A stretch of 64,000 nt of DNA from Nocardia camponoti (GTDB lineage: Bacteria; Actinomycetota; Actinomycetes; Mycobacteriales; Mycobacteriaceae): the NCBI RefSeq assembly GCF_014646135.1, contig NZ_BMMW01000001.1:1071570-1135569 (forward strand). The letters run 5' to 3'. Of the stretch, positions 35,023-43,198 are shown one piece after another (position 1 is the stretch's first letter; each line of letters starts with the position of its first letter). The notes beneath the pieces were generated by a model that ran no database searches, was not told the origin of the DNA, and saw nothing but the letters and a program-made list of their open reading frames with translations. The translations under genes were made by a program, and so were the position numbers.

Positions 35023-35649
35023 CTATCGCCCAACCGTCTCCGTAGCGGCGGCCTCCAAAACGGTCGCCGCGTTTTGGAGATTGTCGCAAGGCGCTTCCTG
35101 CGTGTACAGGCCGGAGCTCGATGTCACATCCAACACGAAGCCAGGGAATTCGATTGCCATCGAGCACGACTTTCTCTCCGGGGTGTACTGGATTGCCGGG
35201 CGGCCCGCCACCTGTGTGTCCGTGGCACTCCCCTCCCAGCGTTTCCGAAATTCAGCAAGGCTGATGTTGCTGGTCCAGACTGTGGAGTACCGAACGGTTG
35301 TCATTTCGCCGAGACTGCCCCGAGGCTCTTTCAAGTTGAAGGAGCAACCGACAAACGCATACTGATTGTGGATCTGGTCCGAGCGTTTTCGACTGTCTGG
35401 GTTAAATCCCGCACGAGTGATAGTCAGATCATCAAACTCGGTGCAAGGGTCGAACTTTATATCGCTTCGTCCGCCTTCGTTGATCTGGGAAGTCGGCGGC
35501 GCGGCCGTGACCTTGATTTGCTTCGACGTGCTGGCCGAAGCGGACGCCGTTCCAGGTTCCGGGTCGCCACCGGGCTGACCGCACGCTGCTAATAATCCGG
35601 CGAGGGCGACACCGGCCACGGCAGTCACGCAGGCGCGTTGCACGTTCAT
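35023..35649 (-). CDS. DUF3558 lipoprotein
   Basis: 208 residues. Signal peptide with lipobox LLAAC, a Ser/Thr-rich linker (~25-60), then a DUF3558-like domain (FDPCTEFDDLTITRAGF, later paired cysteines, a VAGRPAIQY strand). It overlaps the upstream small ESX-associated gene by ATGA. Third DUF3558 member of the window, clearly more distant from the pair at 6919-8494. Confidence 0.85.
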   Translation of the reverse strand: MNVQRACVTAVAGVALAGLLAACGQPGGDPEPGTASASASTSKQIKVTAAPPTSQINEGGRSDIKFDPCTEFDDLTITRAGFNPDSRKRSDQIHNQYAFVGCSFNLKEPRGSLGEMTTVRYSTVWTSNISLAEFRKRWEGSATDTQVAGRPAIQYTPERKSCSMAIEFPGFVLDVTSSSGLYTQEAPCDNLQNAATVLEAAATETVGR

Positions 35650-36098
35650 TTCCCGTCAAGCCCCTCGTTGATATGGGCGATCGCAGCGCGGTTGGCCTCG
35701 TCGGCTGCCTCAACCATGCCACCTGCACGCAAGTACGCTTCCTTGAGCCTCAACGCGCCCTCAATGAGCTGGTCGAGAATGCGGATCGCTTCCGCGGCCT
35801 TCCACCCGAAACCCTGTTGGAGTTGCCGCCCCGACTCGAAGCCGCCGTATCCATCGGACTGTGGCAACTGCTGCATCTTCGCGCGAAGCTCAAGCAACCC
35901 GTCCGCCATGTCGTGATACATCCGCCCCGCCTGCTCAGCCGCCCCCTGCTCATACCGCAAAGTCCCAGCTCGCGCCGCCTCGTTAAACGCGGCTACGCTC
36001 TGTTTTCCGTAGTCGAATGTCGCGGCCACACGCCCCCCTTGCTCGGTTAGATAGCCGCACCCTACCAATACGTCGGACCCTCCTGATAGCTTGTTCAC
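35646..36098 (-). CDS. Small helical ESX-associated protein
   Basis: 150 residues, helical, with GRVAATFDYGKQSVAAFNEA near the start and two further amphipathic helices (GRMYHDMADGLLELRAKM, RILDQLIEGALRLKEAYL). By position (before a DUF3558 gene, divergent from a PPE-like gene) it parallels the 123-residue proteins of the first ESX locus. A Gly/Gln segment near residue 85 could be the inter-helix turn. Only 30 bp separate its start from the PPE-like start. Confidence 0.7.
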   Translation of the reverse strand: MNKLSGGSDVLVGCGYLTEQGGRVAATFDYGKQSVAAFNEAARAGTLRYEQGAAEQAGRMYHDMADGLLELRAKMQQLPQSDGYGGFESGRQLQQGFGWKAAEAIRILDQLIEGALRLKEAYLRAGGMVEAADEANRAAIAHINEGLDGK

Positions 36099-36128
36099 GC
36101 ATACTCAACGACCCGGGGGGATCGCGAA

Positions 36129-37865
36129 ATGGCTCCACAACAGCCCGGCGGCGCGGGCGGATTTCTGCCGAATGTGTTGAGCCTCGCCGAGGCGGCAACG
36201 AAGGTCGAAGGTGCGCGTGCCCGCGCGACCACCGACGATCGCGCGCTGCAAACCGGTGGTCACGGCACTGATCCCGACTACGTCGCGAGCGCCGACCGAT
36301 TTCAGGGTTACAGCGCCGATCAGATCGTCGCGGCGGTGCACGGCAGCGGCGGCCTCGATCCCGCTGGCATTCTCGGGCACGCGAAAACCTGGCGCGAAGT
36401 TTATTCGGGGCTGGTCAACCTTGGGTCGTTCAATCTGATTGGGATGAACCGCATCTTCAATAGCGGCCAATGGCAGGGCGCGACCGCCGACGCTGGACAA
36501 GCTGCTACCGAACGGTTCGCCAAACTTGTGCAAGAAGTCGGGTTGGTGTGCGAATCCGTCTTTAATCGGATCGAGGCCGTCGGATGGGCCGCCGAAACGG
36601 TGAAGGTGGCAATTCAACAGAGCCCCGCTGTGACGACTGGTGCAATCGACCCCGACAATCCGACTCAATCAATTCTGCCCGGATTGAGTAATCCCGAAAC
36701 AGACGAGAAGAACCGCAACGCGGAAAAAGAACGTCGCGATGCGATGATTCGCGCGCTCGATTCGATGTACACGCCGGTCTTTCCTCCGTCTGGCGCGGGA
36801 GTTCCCGCATTCCTTGAGGTCGCTGCGGCGGGCGGCCCAGGCGGTCAGCCCGCCGGACCTGGCGCGAACGGCGACGGCGGTGGCTCAGGCGTGCCCAACG
36901 CGGGCCAGAAACCGGCCAGTACACCCGAGCAGCCCACAGCTCTCACCGGAACGCCTGCCGACACCAACGCTCCCAAAAATACTGATACGAAACAAGATTC
37001 GACGCCTTCCGACGCCCCGGCCACGACACCCGCGGAGACGACCCCCGCGTCCACCCAACCCGGCGCAACGACTCCGGGCTCAAGCCCCGCTGTCCCCGGC
37101 GGACAAAGCTCGGCGCCTGGCGGAGGCAGCCCTGGCGGGTCACCCGGACTCGGCGGGACGATAGGAGCGCCGACAGCGGGTCGCGCGATCCCCGGCGGCG
37201 CGGGCGCGCCCGGCGCAACTCCGGTCGGTGCGACGAGCTCCGGAGGCCGAGGGGCGGCAGACGGGCGATCGATGATGCCCGGAATGCCTGGTGCCGCTGG
37301 ACGCGGCGCTAATCGCGACGATGAGTCCGAGCATTACGCACCCGACTACCTGCGCGGTGTGCACCCAGATTGGACCGACGGGATCGTCGCCTACAGCGGA
37401 GTGATTGGCGGCGAAGCGGATTCGGCCACAACGCCGGCGTCAGCCGAGACCCTGCCCGCGCGCGAGCAAGCAGCTGGCCCCATACCGTCCAGCCAGCTCA
37501 ATTTGCCACCGCAGGGCGTCGCGGCTCAGCCTCCGCCGTCGGAAAGCTTCAACCCGCGTCCGACTGACTCGTCGGCGCAGAGTCCAGCCTCCGCGGGTGC
37601 CGCTGGTCCCCGTTTGAACATGGGAACCGACTCTCCGCCGCGTCTCGGCACCACGGGGGAACCCGCTCGCACCGAACCGCCTATCCCGGTTCACGCAGCC
37701 ACCGTTTCTGACGACCCGGCGCTCAGCGACCAGCCTCAACCCGAGGCGGAACGTCAACCGAACGCGAGCGAGACTCGTTCTGCTCCGGTGGAATTGGCAG
37801 TTTCACTGACCGGCGCCGGTCCAGTCATGGCCGACGACACGCAACCCCCGGTGCCCCGCCCGTGA
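36129..37865 (+). CDS. PPE-like ESX substrate with long Pro/Ser/Thr-rich tail
   Basis: 578 residues. Residues ~50-230 form a helical PPE/WXG100-like domain (SADRFQGYSADQIVAAVHG, then GQWQGATADAGQAATERF). From ~240 to 390 the chain is Gly/Pro/Thr-rich; a conserved DDESEHYAPDYLRGVHPDW block follows (cf. IPDYLITQEN in the first locus), then ~170 disordered residues. It overlaps the EspG gene by GTGA, so chaperone and substrate are co-translated. Confidence 0.8.
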   Translation: MAPQQPGGAGGFLPNVLSLAEAATKVEGARARATTDDRALQTGGHGTDPDYVASADRFQGYSADQIVAAVHGSGGLDPAGILGHAKTWREVYSGLVNLGSFNLIGMNRIFNSGQWQGATADAGQAATERFAKLVQEVGLVCESVFNRIEAVGWAAETVKVAIQQSPAVTTGAIDPDNPTQSILPGLSNPETDEKNRNAEKERRDAMIRALDSMYTPVFPPSGAGVPAFLEVAAAGGPGGQPAGPGANGDGGGSGVPNAGQKPASTPEQPTALTGTPADTNAPKNTDTKQDSTPSDAPATTPAETTPASTQPGATTPGSSPAVPGGQSSAPGGGSPGGSPGLGGTIGAPTAGRAIPGGAGAPGATPVGATSSGGRGAADGRSMMPGMPGAAGRGANRDDESEHYAPDYLRGVHPDWTDGIVAYSGVIGGEADSATTPASAETLPAREQAAGPIPSSQLNLPPQGVAAQPPPSESFNPRPTDSSAQSPASAGAAGPRLNMGTDSPPRLGTTGEPARTEPPIPVHAATVSDDPALSDQPQPEAERQPNASETRSAPVELAVSLTGAGPVMADDTQPPVPRP

Positions 37866-38599
37866 CCGTCTTTACTTCGTGGGAATTAACCTCGGACGAA
37901 TTCGCGTGGCTATGGTTCGACGCCGACCTCGATGCGTTCCCTGATCCGATCGACGTACGCGAATCTCTCACTAGCGCAGCCGAATACGACGATCATTGCC
38001 GCGCTCTCGCCGCAAAGTTTCCGCGTGGCGACGCGAACGATCCACGGCCCGCTCTACGCGCCATCGTCGAAGCCGAAGTCCGGATCACGGGCAGTGGGTT
38101 TGTCCACGCTACTGGCGATCGAATTCGCTCCATCGCCGCCGCGACCAGGGACCGCAACGTACTTCTCGTCCAATCACCTTCTGCTGAGCCGACTTTCGGC
38201 GCGAACGTGCGGATTGCAGTCGTCCGGCGCCCAGATCTATTGCGCTCCTTCGCCTTTACTCTTCCCGAGGCGAACCCCGGAAACGCCGGTTTGCTCGTCG
38301 GCTACACCCCTCGTGTTCGCGGCGATGAACAACCGTCGTCGTACGCCAGCGCGGCCCCTACCGTGGAAGAACGTATGCGAGTCCTGCTGCGGCAGCCGCG
38401 CACCGCCGAGGGTGCGATCCGCTTAGACCATCCGCGCGCGTACGGCCCGACCTACTTGAGCTGGATCGACGTCGCTGGGGCGCGGTCGAGTGGCCGGTAC
38501 TTGATCAGCGTCGACGAGGGTTGTTCTGACACGGTTTTCACCCCGACGGGCCCCGAGCAGCTCGCATCCGAGCTTCGCCGCCGGATTCAGCCGATCTAG
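37862..38599 (+). CDS. EspG-family ESX secretion chaperone
   Basis: 245 residues of the EspG type: N-terminal SWELTSDEFAWLWFDADL, central sheet with GSGFVHATGDRI, a late helix EERMRVLLRQPRTAEG and a C-terminal SGRYLISVDEG strand. It is quite divergent from the EspG at 4477-5223, so each probably serves its own PPE-like partner. Starts at a GTG overlapping the upstream stop. Confidence 0.82.
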   Translation: MTVFTSWELTSDEFAWLWFDADLDAFPDPIDVRESLTSAAEYDDHCRALAAKFPRGDANDPRPALRAIVEAEVRITGSGFVHATGDRIRSIAAATRDRNVLLVQSPSAEPTFGANVRIAVVRRPDLLRSFAFTLPEANPGNAGLLVGYTPRVRGDEQPSSYASAAPTVEERMRVLLRQPRTAEGAIRLDHPRAYGPTYLSWIDVAGARSSGRYLISVDEGCSDTVFTPTGPEQLASELRRRIQPI

Positions 38600-38624
38600 T
38601 TTCGCCCTACGCACGCATTGACAA

Positions 38625-38685
38625 GATCATCAGGCTCTCCGGGATTTTCCTTCTCGACGTTTGTTTACCTGAGAGCCTGATGATC
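38625..38685. terminator. 15-bp perfect inverted repeat after espG
   Basis: GATCATCAGGCTCTC (38625-38639) and its exact complement (38671-38685) flank a 31-base loop, 25 bp after the espG stop. The long loop is unusual for a simple terminator, so it could also be a processed RNA end or the footprint of a mobile element. Confidence 0.5.
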
Positions 38686-38777
38686 GCTCGTCCAACTTCT
38701 CGCGGCCCGATCCAGTCCCAAAACCGGACCGCACCTGCGTAGATAGCGAACCCACATCCGAAACCACAAGTTAGCCA

Positions 38778-39310
38778 ATGTGCTACTCTCGCAGTACAAG
38801 TCAGGCCCCACGGGAGGTTGCAACTCCCATGAGGCCCTGGGCGGAGACTGATACAGGCAGTCCGATCGCCGTAGGCGCAGCCTACCGCATTCGGCTATTC
38901 AGCCACCTTCCCCCTTGCCGCGCTGCGACCGTCGTGTCCCACGGTTGGGCTGCCTCACTGGCAGTGCCGTCGCCCGTTAGAGGGGCCACCGCACCTATTT
39001 CCGATGAGGTGGAGTCGCGCGTAAAGGCGGACTCGGAGCGCTCCCGCGTTGTTGCGGGACTCACCGTCGGACAGCATCCGGGTTCCCCGCGCACCGCGTC
39101 CAACGGCAGGACTCTGCCCAACGTACCCAGTCCCGAGGACCGGCCGAGTAATACCCGGCGTCCTGTGCGAACCGAACCGACCGAAGCGACCGACCGACCG
39201 GCGGAAAATCCCCAAAGCTTCAGGGGCGCACCCAGTACCGCGGTACTGGGGTACCCGTGCCCTCCCTACGCTCCCTCGCTCCCAGCGGTAGGCGAAACCC
39301 GCTGGGCAAG
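38778..39310. other. Hairpin-rich intergenic stretch without a convincing gene
   Basis: About 530 bp between convergent genes. It holds a GGGAGGTTGCAACTCCC hairpin (38812-38828) inside a longer imperfect stem, a 20-bp perfect palindrome CCCAGTACCGCGGTACTGGG (39231-39250), and a stem CCCAGCGG/CCGCTGGG (39281-39306) placed as a terminator for the minus-strand monooxygenase. A 178-codon plus-strand frame exists but its translation is Pro/Arg/Thr-rich without conserved features. A structured non-coding RNA is possible. Confidence 0.4.
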
Positions 39311-40462
39311 CTAGTCCCGGTCATAGTCGCGCAACTCAACGCCGTTCAGAGCGCGGTCGACTAAATCGGCGAACCACTCCCCTGCGAAGTCGACGTCAGC
39401 GTCGCGACTCCGCGTGTGCAACCGGCCAATCTCCTGGTTCGCCTCAACGCACGGACGCATCCGCTGCTCATAGGCCGCGAAGCCGACGTTCGGGTCCCAA
39501 TTCGCGGCGGCCAGTTCGCCAGCCAGCACATACGCGCCGATCAACGCCAAGCTGGTGCCCTGTCCCGACATCGGCGACGAGCTGAATGCCGCGTCGCCGA
39601 GCAGCGCCACTCGTCCATTCGACCAGCGGTCCATCACCACCTGGGCGACCTGGTCAAGGTAGAAGTCGGGCGCGTCGTCAAGGTGTGCGAGGAGGTCTGC
39701 GGTCAACCAGCCAAGGCCCGCCAATTGCTCACGGAGCAAACGTTTTTGGGCGGCGATGTCGCGGTAGTCGATGTCGAGATCCGACGACTCGAACGACAGC
39801 ACCGCCATCGCCTTGGACGCATCGGGCACCGGACGCAAACCAGCCGATCGGCCAGCGTCGACAAAGTCGAGCAGCCAGCCGTCAATACCAAACTCGTTGG
39901 GGACGGTGTAGAACGCGAGCATGCGACCGAGGTGGCGGACGAACTGCTCGTGCGGGCCAAACACCTTGGCGCGCAATGCCGAATGCAATCCGTCAGCGCC
40001 GATCACCAGATCGAAGCGTCGCTCAGCACCGCTCGCGAAAACCACGTCGACACCGTCAGCGTCTTGAACAAGGTCGACGATGTGGTCGCCGAAGATGTAC
40101 TCCACGTTGTCGCGTGTGTGGTCGTAAAGGACGCGGGAAAAGTCGCCGCGCAGAATTTCGATCTCGGCGATAAAGCCGTCGCCCTCATTATCTTCGACGC
40201 GGTAAGTCTCAAGAATGTTGCCGTCCGCGTCGACATTGTGCCCGCCAAGGGTTCGCGTGCACGCCGCGCGCACCGCGTCGTCAATGCCCATGCGCCGGAT
40301 CACCTCTTTGGCGATGCCGCGCGCGTCAACAGCCTGCCCGCCGGGGCGCAGTTCGGGCGCACGTTCAACGACGGTGACCTCGGCCCCGCGCCGATGCAAC
40401 CAGTGCGCGAGCGCCGGTCCTGCGATACTCGCCCCTGCCACCAAAACCCTGGTACTGCTCAC
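39311..40462 (-). CDS. FAD-dependent aromatic-type monooxygenase (PHBH/TetX-like)
   Basis: 383 residues of the group A flavin monooxygenase family: Rossmann motif GASIAGPALAHWLHRRG (~10-26), DG-type motif VIGADGLHSALR (~153-164), and the GD motif RVALLGDAAFSSSPMSGQG (~285-303). Such enzymes hydroxylate aromatic or polyketide-like substrates with NAD(P)H and O2; TetX-type members inactivate antibiotics. Substrate is not predictable. It is oriented with the frameshifted hydrolase upstream, under the TetR-controlled region. Confidence 0.88.
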   Translation of the reverse strand: MSSTRVLVAGASIAGPALAHWLHRRGAEVTVVERAPELRPGGQAVDARGIAKEVIRRMGIDDAVRAACTRTLGGHNVDADGNILETYRVEDNEGDGFIAEIEILRGDFSRVLYDHTRDNVEYIFGDHIVDLVQDADGVDVVFASGAERRFDLVIGADGLHSALRAKVFGPHEQFVRHLGRMLAFYTVPNEFGIDGWLLDFVDAGRSAGLRPVPDASKAMAVLSFESSDLDIDYRDIAAQKRLLREQLAGLGWLTADLLAHLDDAPDFYLDQVAQVVMDRWSNGRVALLGDAAFSSSPMSGQGTSLALIGAYVLAGELAAANWDPNVGFAAYEQRMRPCVEANQEIGRLHTRSRDADVDFAGEWFADLVDRALNGVELRDYDRD

Positions 40463-40525
40463 CGCTCGCCTCCCACTGATGTAAACCCAGACCGATGCGG
40501 TGTAGACGACGGACGGCCGCCGAAT

Positions 40526-41241
40526 TCATCGGTTACGGATTTCCGCACGCTGCTCGGCCAGAATAAGGCTGCTGAAGCGATCCGGGTCAGCGAGCGGGAG
40601 GTAGTGGCCTGCGCCCGGGACCACGGTCAATCGACCGGCTCTGCACGCCCGCATGAAGCGACCTTCGTTTATCCGGAAATGATCGCGACGGCCGTTGATA
40701 ACGAAACCGGGCCGGAGTATGCGGCGAGCGCCGAGAGCGGATCGAATTGGCTGAGTTCGACGACAACGTCCGGGATTACCTCGGTCGCGATGCCTGCGGC
40801 GCTGATCGCGGTTGCCACCTGCGGCGGAAGTATCGCGTCGAAAAGGCGTGCGCTGGCTCGGTCGCCACCGTCGGATCGCATTGACAGAACCCGATGCATC
40901 ACCGAGAACGGGAGCGTGCGGGCTCGGGTCGGCACGCAGGTTGAACCTGCTACGACGAGCCCGGCAACCTTGTCGGGGGCCTTAGCTGCTGTCGCGATGC
41001 TCACGTATCCACCGAGGGAGTGGCCGACGACTAGCGCTTGACCACCAACAGAATCTATTGCGGTGCCGACTGTTTCGATTGCCCCGTCGAGCGTAAACCG
41101 TTCCCCGCGACGCTTTCCATGCCCCGGCAGGTCGACCGCGACTACCGCCCGATCCTCGCTGATGCGATCGACGACAGCCACGAAGGCCGCACCGCTCAAC
41201 CTGATTCCGTGAACGAGAACTACCGGCCGATGGTTTGACAT
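40526..41241 (-). pseudogene. Alpha/beta hydrolase interrupted by a frameshift
   Basis: From the ATG at 41241 (AAGGAGGGG upstream) the frame encodes an alpha/beta hydrolase with the oxyanion VLVHG, nucleophile elbow GHSLGG and cap, but stops at ~40672. A one-base shift near 40700 restores the expected C-terminus: INGRRDHFRINEGRF..., then PGAGHYLPLADPDRF containing the catalytic His, ending at TGA 40526-40528. The gene is therefore broken after the nucleophile and before the His, or the assembly has one wrong base. It is divergent from a TetR gene. Confidence 0.85.
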
Positions 41242-41262
41242 CGCGAACCCCTCCTTGCGAAT

Positions 41263-41284
41263 TGCAACGCAACGTTGCGTTGCA
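41263..41284. promoter_or_regulatory. TetR operator 1, 22-bp perfect palindrome
   Basis: TGCAACGCAACGTTGCGTTGCA reads the same on both strands. It lies between the divergent hydrolase and tetR genes, 22 bp upstream of the hydrolase ATG, where a bound dimer would block that promoter. Confidence 0.85.
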
Positions 41285-41306
41285 TTCAACGTAGCTCAGG
41301 TGGGAA

Positions 41307-41328
41307 TGCAACGCAACGTTGCGTTGTA
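41307..41328. promoter_or_regulatory. TetR operator 2, 18-bp core palindrome
   Basis: CAACGCAACGTTGCGTTG (41309-41326) repeats the core of operator 1, centred 44 bp away (about four helical turns), and ends 12 bp before the tetR GTG, consistent with autorepression. Confidence 0.85.
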
Positions 41329-41338
41329 GGGTGGAAGC

Positions 41339-41911
41339 GTGCCCGACTCCCCCGCCGCAGGCCCGCGCAAAGCTGAAACGATCTACCTGACCGCCATCGA
41401 CCTTCTCGCCGATTCGGGCTATGACGAGCTGACAATGGAGGCGGTCGCCCAGCGGTCGGGGGTGAACAAAACGACGCTGTACCGCTGGTGGCCTTCCAAA
41501 GACGCGCTCCTGGCCGCCGCGCTAACGGCCGCCGCGCCGCTGCAGATTTCTATCCCCGACACCGGCTCGTTCCGTGGTGATCTCACGGCTCTCGCTGGCG
41601 AGATCGCCCGGCTGCTGACCGCCGATGAGACTGCGGCGATCGCGGCGGCGGTGCTGTCGGCGTCGGCATCGCGCCCCGCACTGGCCGCCGCTGGTCACCA
41701 ATTCTTCAGCGAGCGACTTGAGCGTGAGCGAGTGATTTTCGACCGGGCAATTGCGCGCGGGGAGGTTTCCGCCGATATCGATCCTGGTGTGGTGATCGAT
41801 TTGTTAGCGGGGGCATTGTGGGCACGTTTAGTGTTGCGCGGGTTGGCAATTGACCCGCGCTACATCGACGCCATCGTCGACGTCGTCGCTTGTGGAACGC
41901 GGTGCGAGTGA
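41339..41911 (+). CDS. TetR-family repressor
   Basis: 190 residues. N-terminal helix-turn-helix (LTMEAVAQRSGVNKTTLYRWWPSKDALL, ~30-57) and a C-terminal ligand/dimer domain of the TetR_C_11-like type (ADIDPGVVIDLLAGALWARL). GTG start immediately after operator 2. It likely represses itself and the divergent hydrolase (and perhaps the monooxygenase behind it) until an unknown hydrophobic ligand binds. Confidence 0.92.
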   Translation: MPDSPAAGPRKAETIYLTAIDLLADSGYDELTMEAVAQRSGVNKTTLYRWWPSKDALLAAALTAAAPLQISIPDTGSFRGDLTALAGEIARLLTADETAAIAAAVLSASASRPALAAAGHQFFSERLERERVIFDRAIARGEVSADIDPGVVIDLLAGALWARLVLRGLAIDPRYIDAIVDVVACGTRCE

Positions 41912-41914
41912 TCC

Positions 41915-42343
41915 ATGGGACCGAAGCAACTATTCGTGCGAGCAAATAGTTTCGCGTGGGCTATAACCATTATTGCCGCACTGGCAATCTCCGGATGCTC
42001 AAGCGGGTTGCGCGAAAACACCGCTCTCTCAAGGCAATTGGCCGAACTCCGCGCCCATGGAGGAGTCGTGCAGCTTGCTGAGATCACCAAGCGTGGATGG
42101 GACCGAGTCTATATTTCTCAACACCCGGTGAGCCGCGAGTACGTCGAAAAACAAGTGGGGACCGCCGTTGAAATGGAGGAGACGTTCACTAGTCGCGGGA
42201 ATGTTCTGGTCTTCCTCAAGGGCAACGAAGTGATCGACTCGACCTACGTCAGTCCAGACTTGCTTCCGCCCGGAATGTACACGGCCGCCGTGCGGATAAC
42301 AGGGAAGGGCTACCCAGAACTGCTTGAGGTTAGTAACGGCTAG
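41915..42343 (+). CDS. Small putative lipoprotein
   Basis: 142 residues; the signal peptide ends in a lipobox (LAISGC). The ~115-residue mature domain is alpha/beta (GWDRVYISQHPVSREYVEKQ, GNVLVFLKGNEVIDSTYV) with no recognised family. It follows tetR by 3 bp and may be co-transcribed with it, although its base composition is lower in GC than its neighbours. Confidence 0.7.
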   Translation: MGPKQLFVRANSFAWAITIIAALAISGCSSGLRENTALSRQLAELRAHGGVVQLAEITKRGWDRVYISQHPVSREYVEKQVGTAVEMEETFTSRGNVLVFLKGNEVIDSTYVSPDLLPPGMYTAAVRITGKGYPELLEVSNG

Positions 42344-42412
42344 AGCCGATACTTGCCGAACGAGAAACTCGTTGGACAGTGTGAGACCAAGGAGTTTGGC
42401 TGCCCGGCCGGA

Positions 42413-42595
42413 TCACACAGAGGTCGCGTGGCCGCGACGGTACCGGCCTGGTGCCATGCCGATCTCCCGCGAGAAAGCGAATTCCGAGGTGCCCATTCCA
42501 TGCAAGGCGACCGCGTGACCGCCTCCCAGCACAAATCCCCGGTTGCCAATTGTATGGAGAGCGGTGCGGACCAGGTCAAGCTGGCGATCGTCCAC
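42413..42595 (-). pseudogene. Truncated AbiEii/MenT-type nucleotidyltransferase toxin
   Basis: The GTG at 42595 shares one base with the stop of the upstream gene (TAGTG). The frame reads LDLVRTALHTIGNRGFVLGG, then GHAVALHGMGTSE, the N-terminal helix and GG motif of AbiEii-type nucleotidyltransferases, then diverges and stops after 60 residues. The DxD metal motif and the whole remainder (normally a further ~200 residues) are absent, so the toxin is inactive. Confidence 0.7.
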
Positions 42596-42924
42596 TAGGC
42601 GCCCGCGCGCAGCTGCGGGAATTGCTTTTCCCACAATGCGCGAACCTGCCGCGCCGGGCGCATTTGCGCCCAAATCGCGGCGAGGAGCCGACCGCTGATG
42701 AGTTCACGCAAATGACGGTCGGTCCCCTCCTCCAGGACAATCTTGTACGCGGCAGTGCGGTCGTACGAGTCATCCAAATCGAACTCAGTACGTCCGCCCC
42801 AAGCGAGTTCCGTCGGCAGACGCAGGACCCCATGCTCCGGGCCGTGTAGATCCGCCAAGGAGCTAACGACCTCATAGGGCCTGACCTCGGCAAAGCTAAA
42901 TGGCGCGGCTCGGTGATCCGACAT
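42595..42924 (-). CDS. Partner (antitoxin/regulator) of an AbiEii-type toxin
   Basis: 109 residues with the recurrent pattern RPYEVVSSLADLHGPEHGVL, LAWGG..., FDLDDSYDRTAAYKIVLEEG, LISGRLLAAIW and RQVRALWEKQFPQL. I recall this type as a small gene directly preceding AbiEii/AbiGii-type toxins in actinobacteria, and indeed a toxin N-terminus follows here with one-base overlap. Its toxin is truncated, leaving an orphan partner. Confidence 0.65.
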   Translation of the reverse strand: MSDHRAAPFSFAEVRPYEVVSSLADLHGPEHGVLRLPTELAWGGRTEFDLDDSYDRTAAYKIVLEEGTDRHLRELISGRLLAAIWAQMRPARQVRALWEKQFPQLRAGA

Positions 42925-43198
42925 GCGACTAGTCTGCCTGACGGATTGGCCGTACGTAAACTGCTGCGTTGCGCGCAGGGTGCGACAACGAAATGCCTCG
43001 ATCCGGGAAGATCGGGGCCGGGTGTAGACCCAGTTGGTTTCAATCGGCGGGAGTCATATCTCGAACCTAGGCCTTAGCCTTGCAGAATCCTCCCTGACAG
43101 GGTCTCACGTCGGTCGATCAACGCATCGCCACCAACTGTCAACCTGCGCGAACCACCGACCGAACTAGGGTTGTACGAACCTTCATTGTCTTGGCCTG

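Noticed and set aside
38778..39314. 178-codon plus-strand reading frame between convergent genes
   Set aside because: The translation is Pro/Arg/Thr-rich without helix or strand patterns, lacks a ribosome-binding site, and the region is dominated by hairpins and palindromes.
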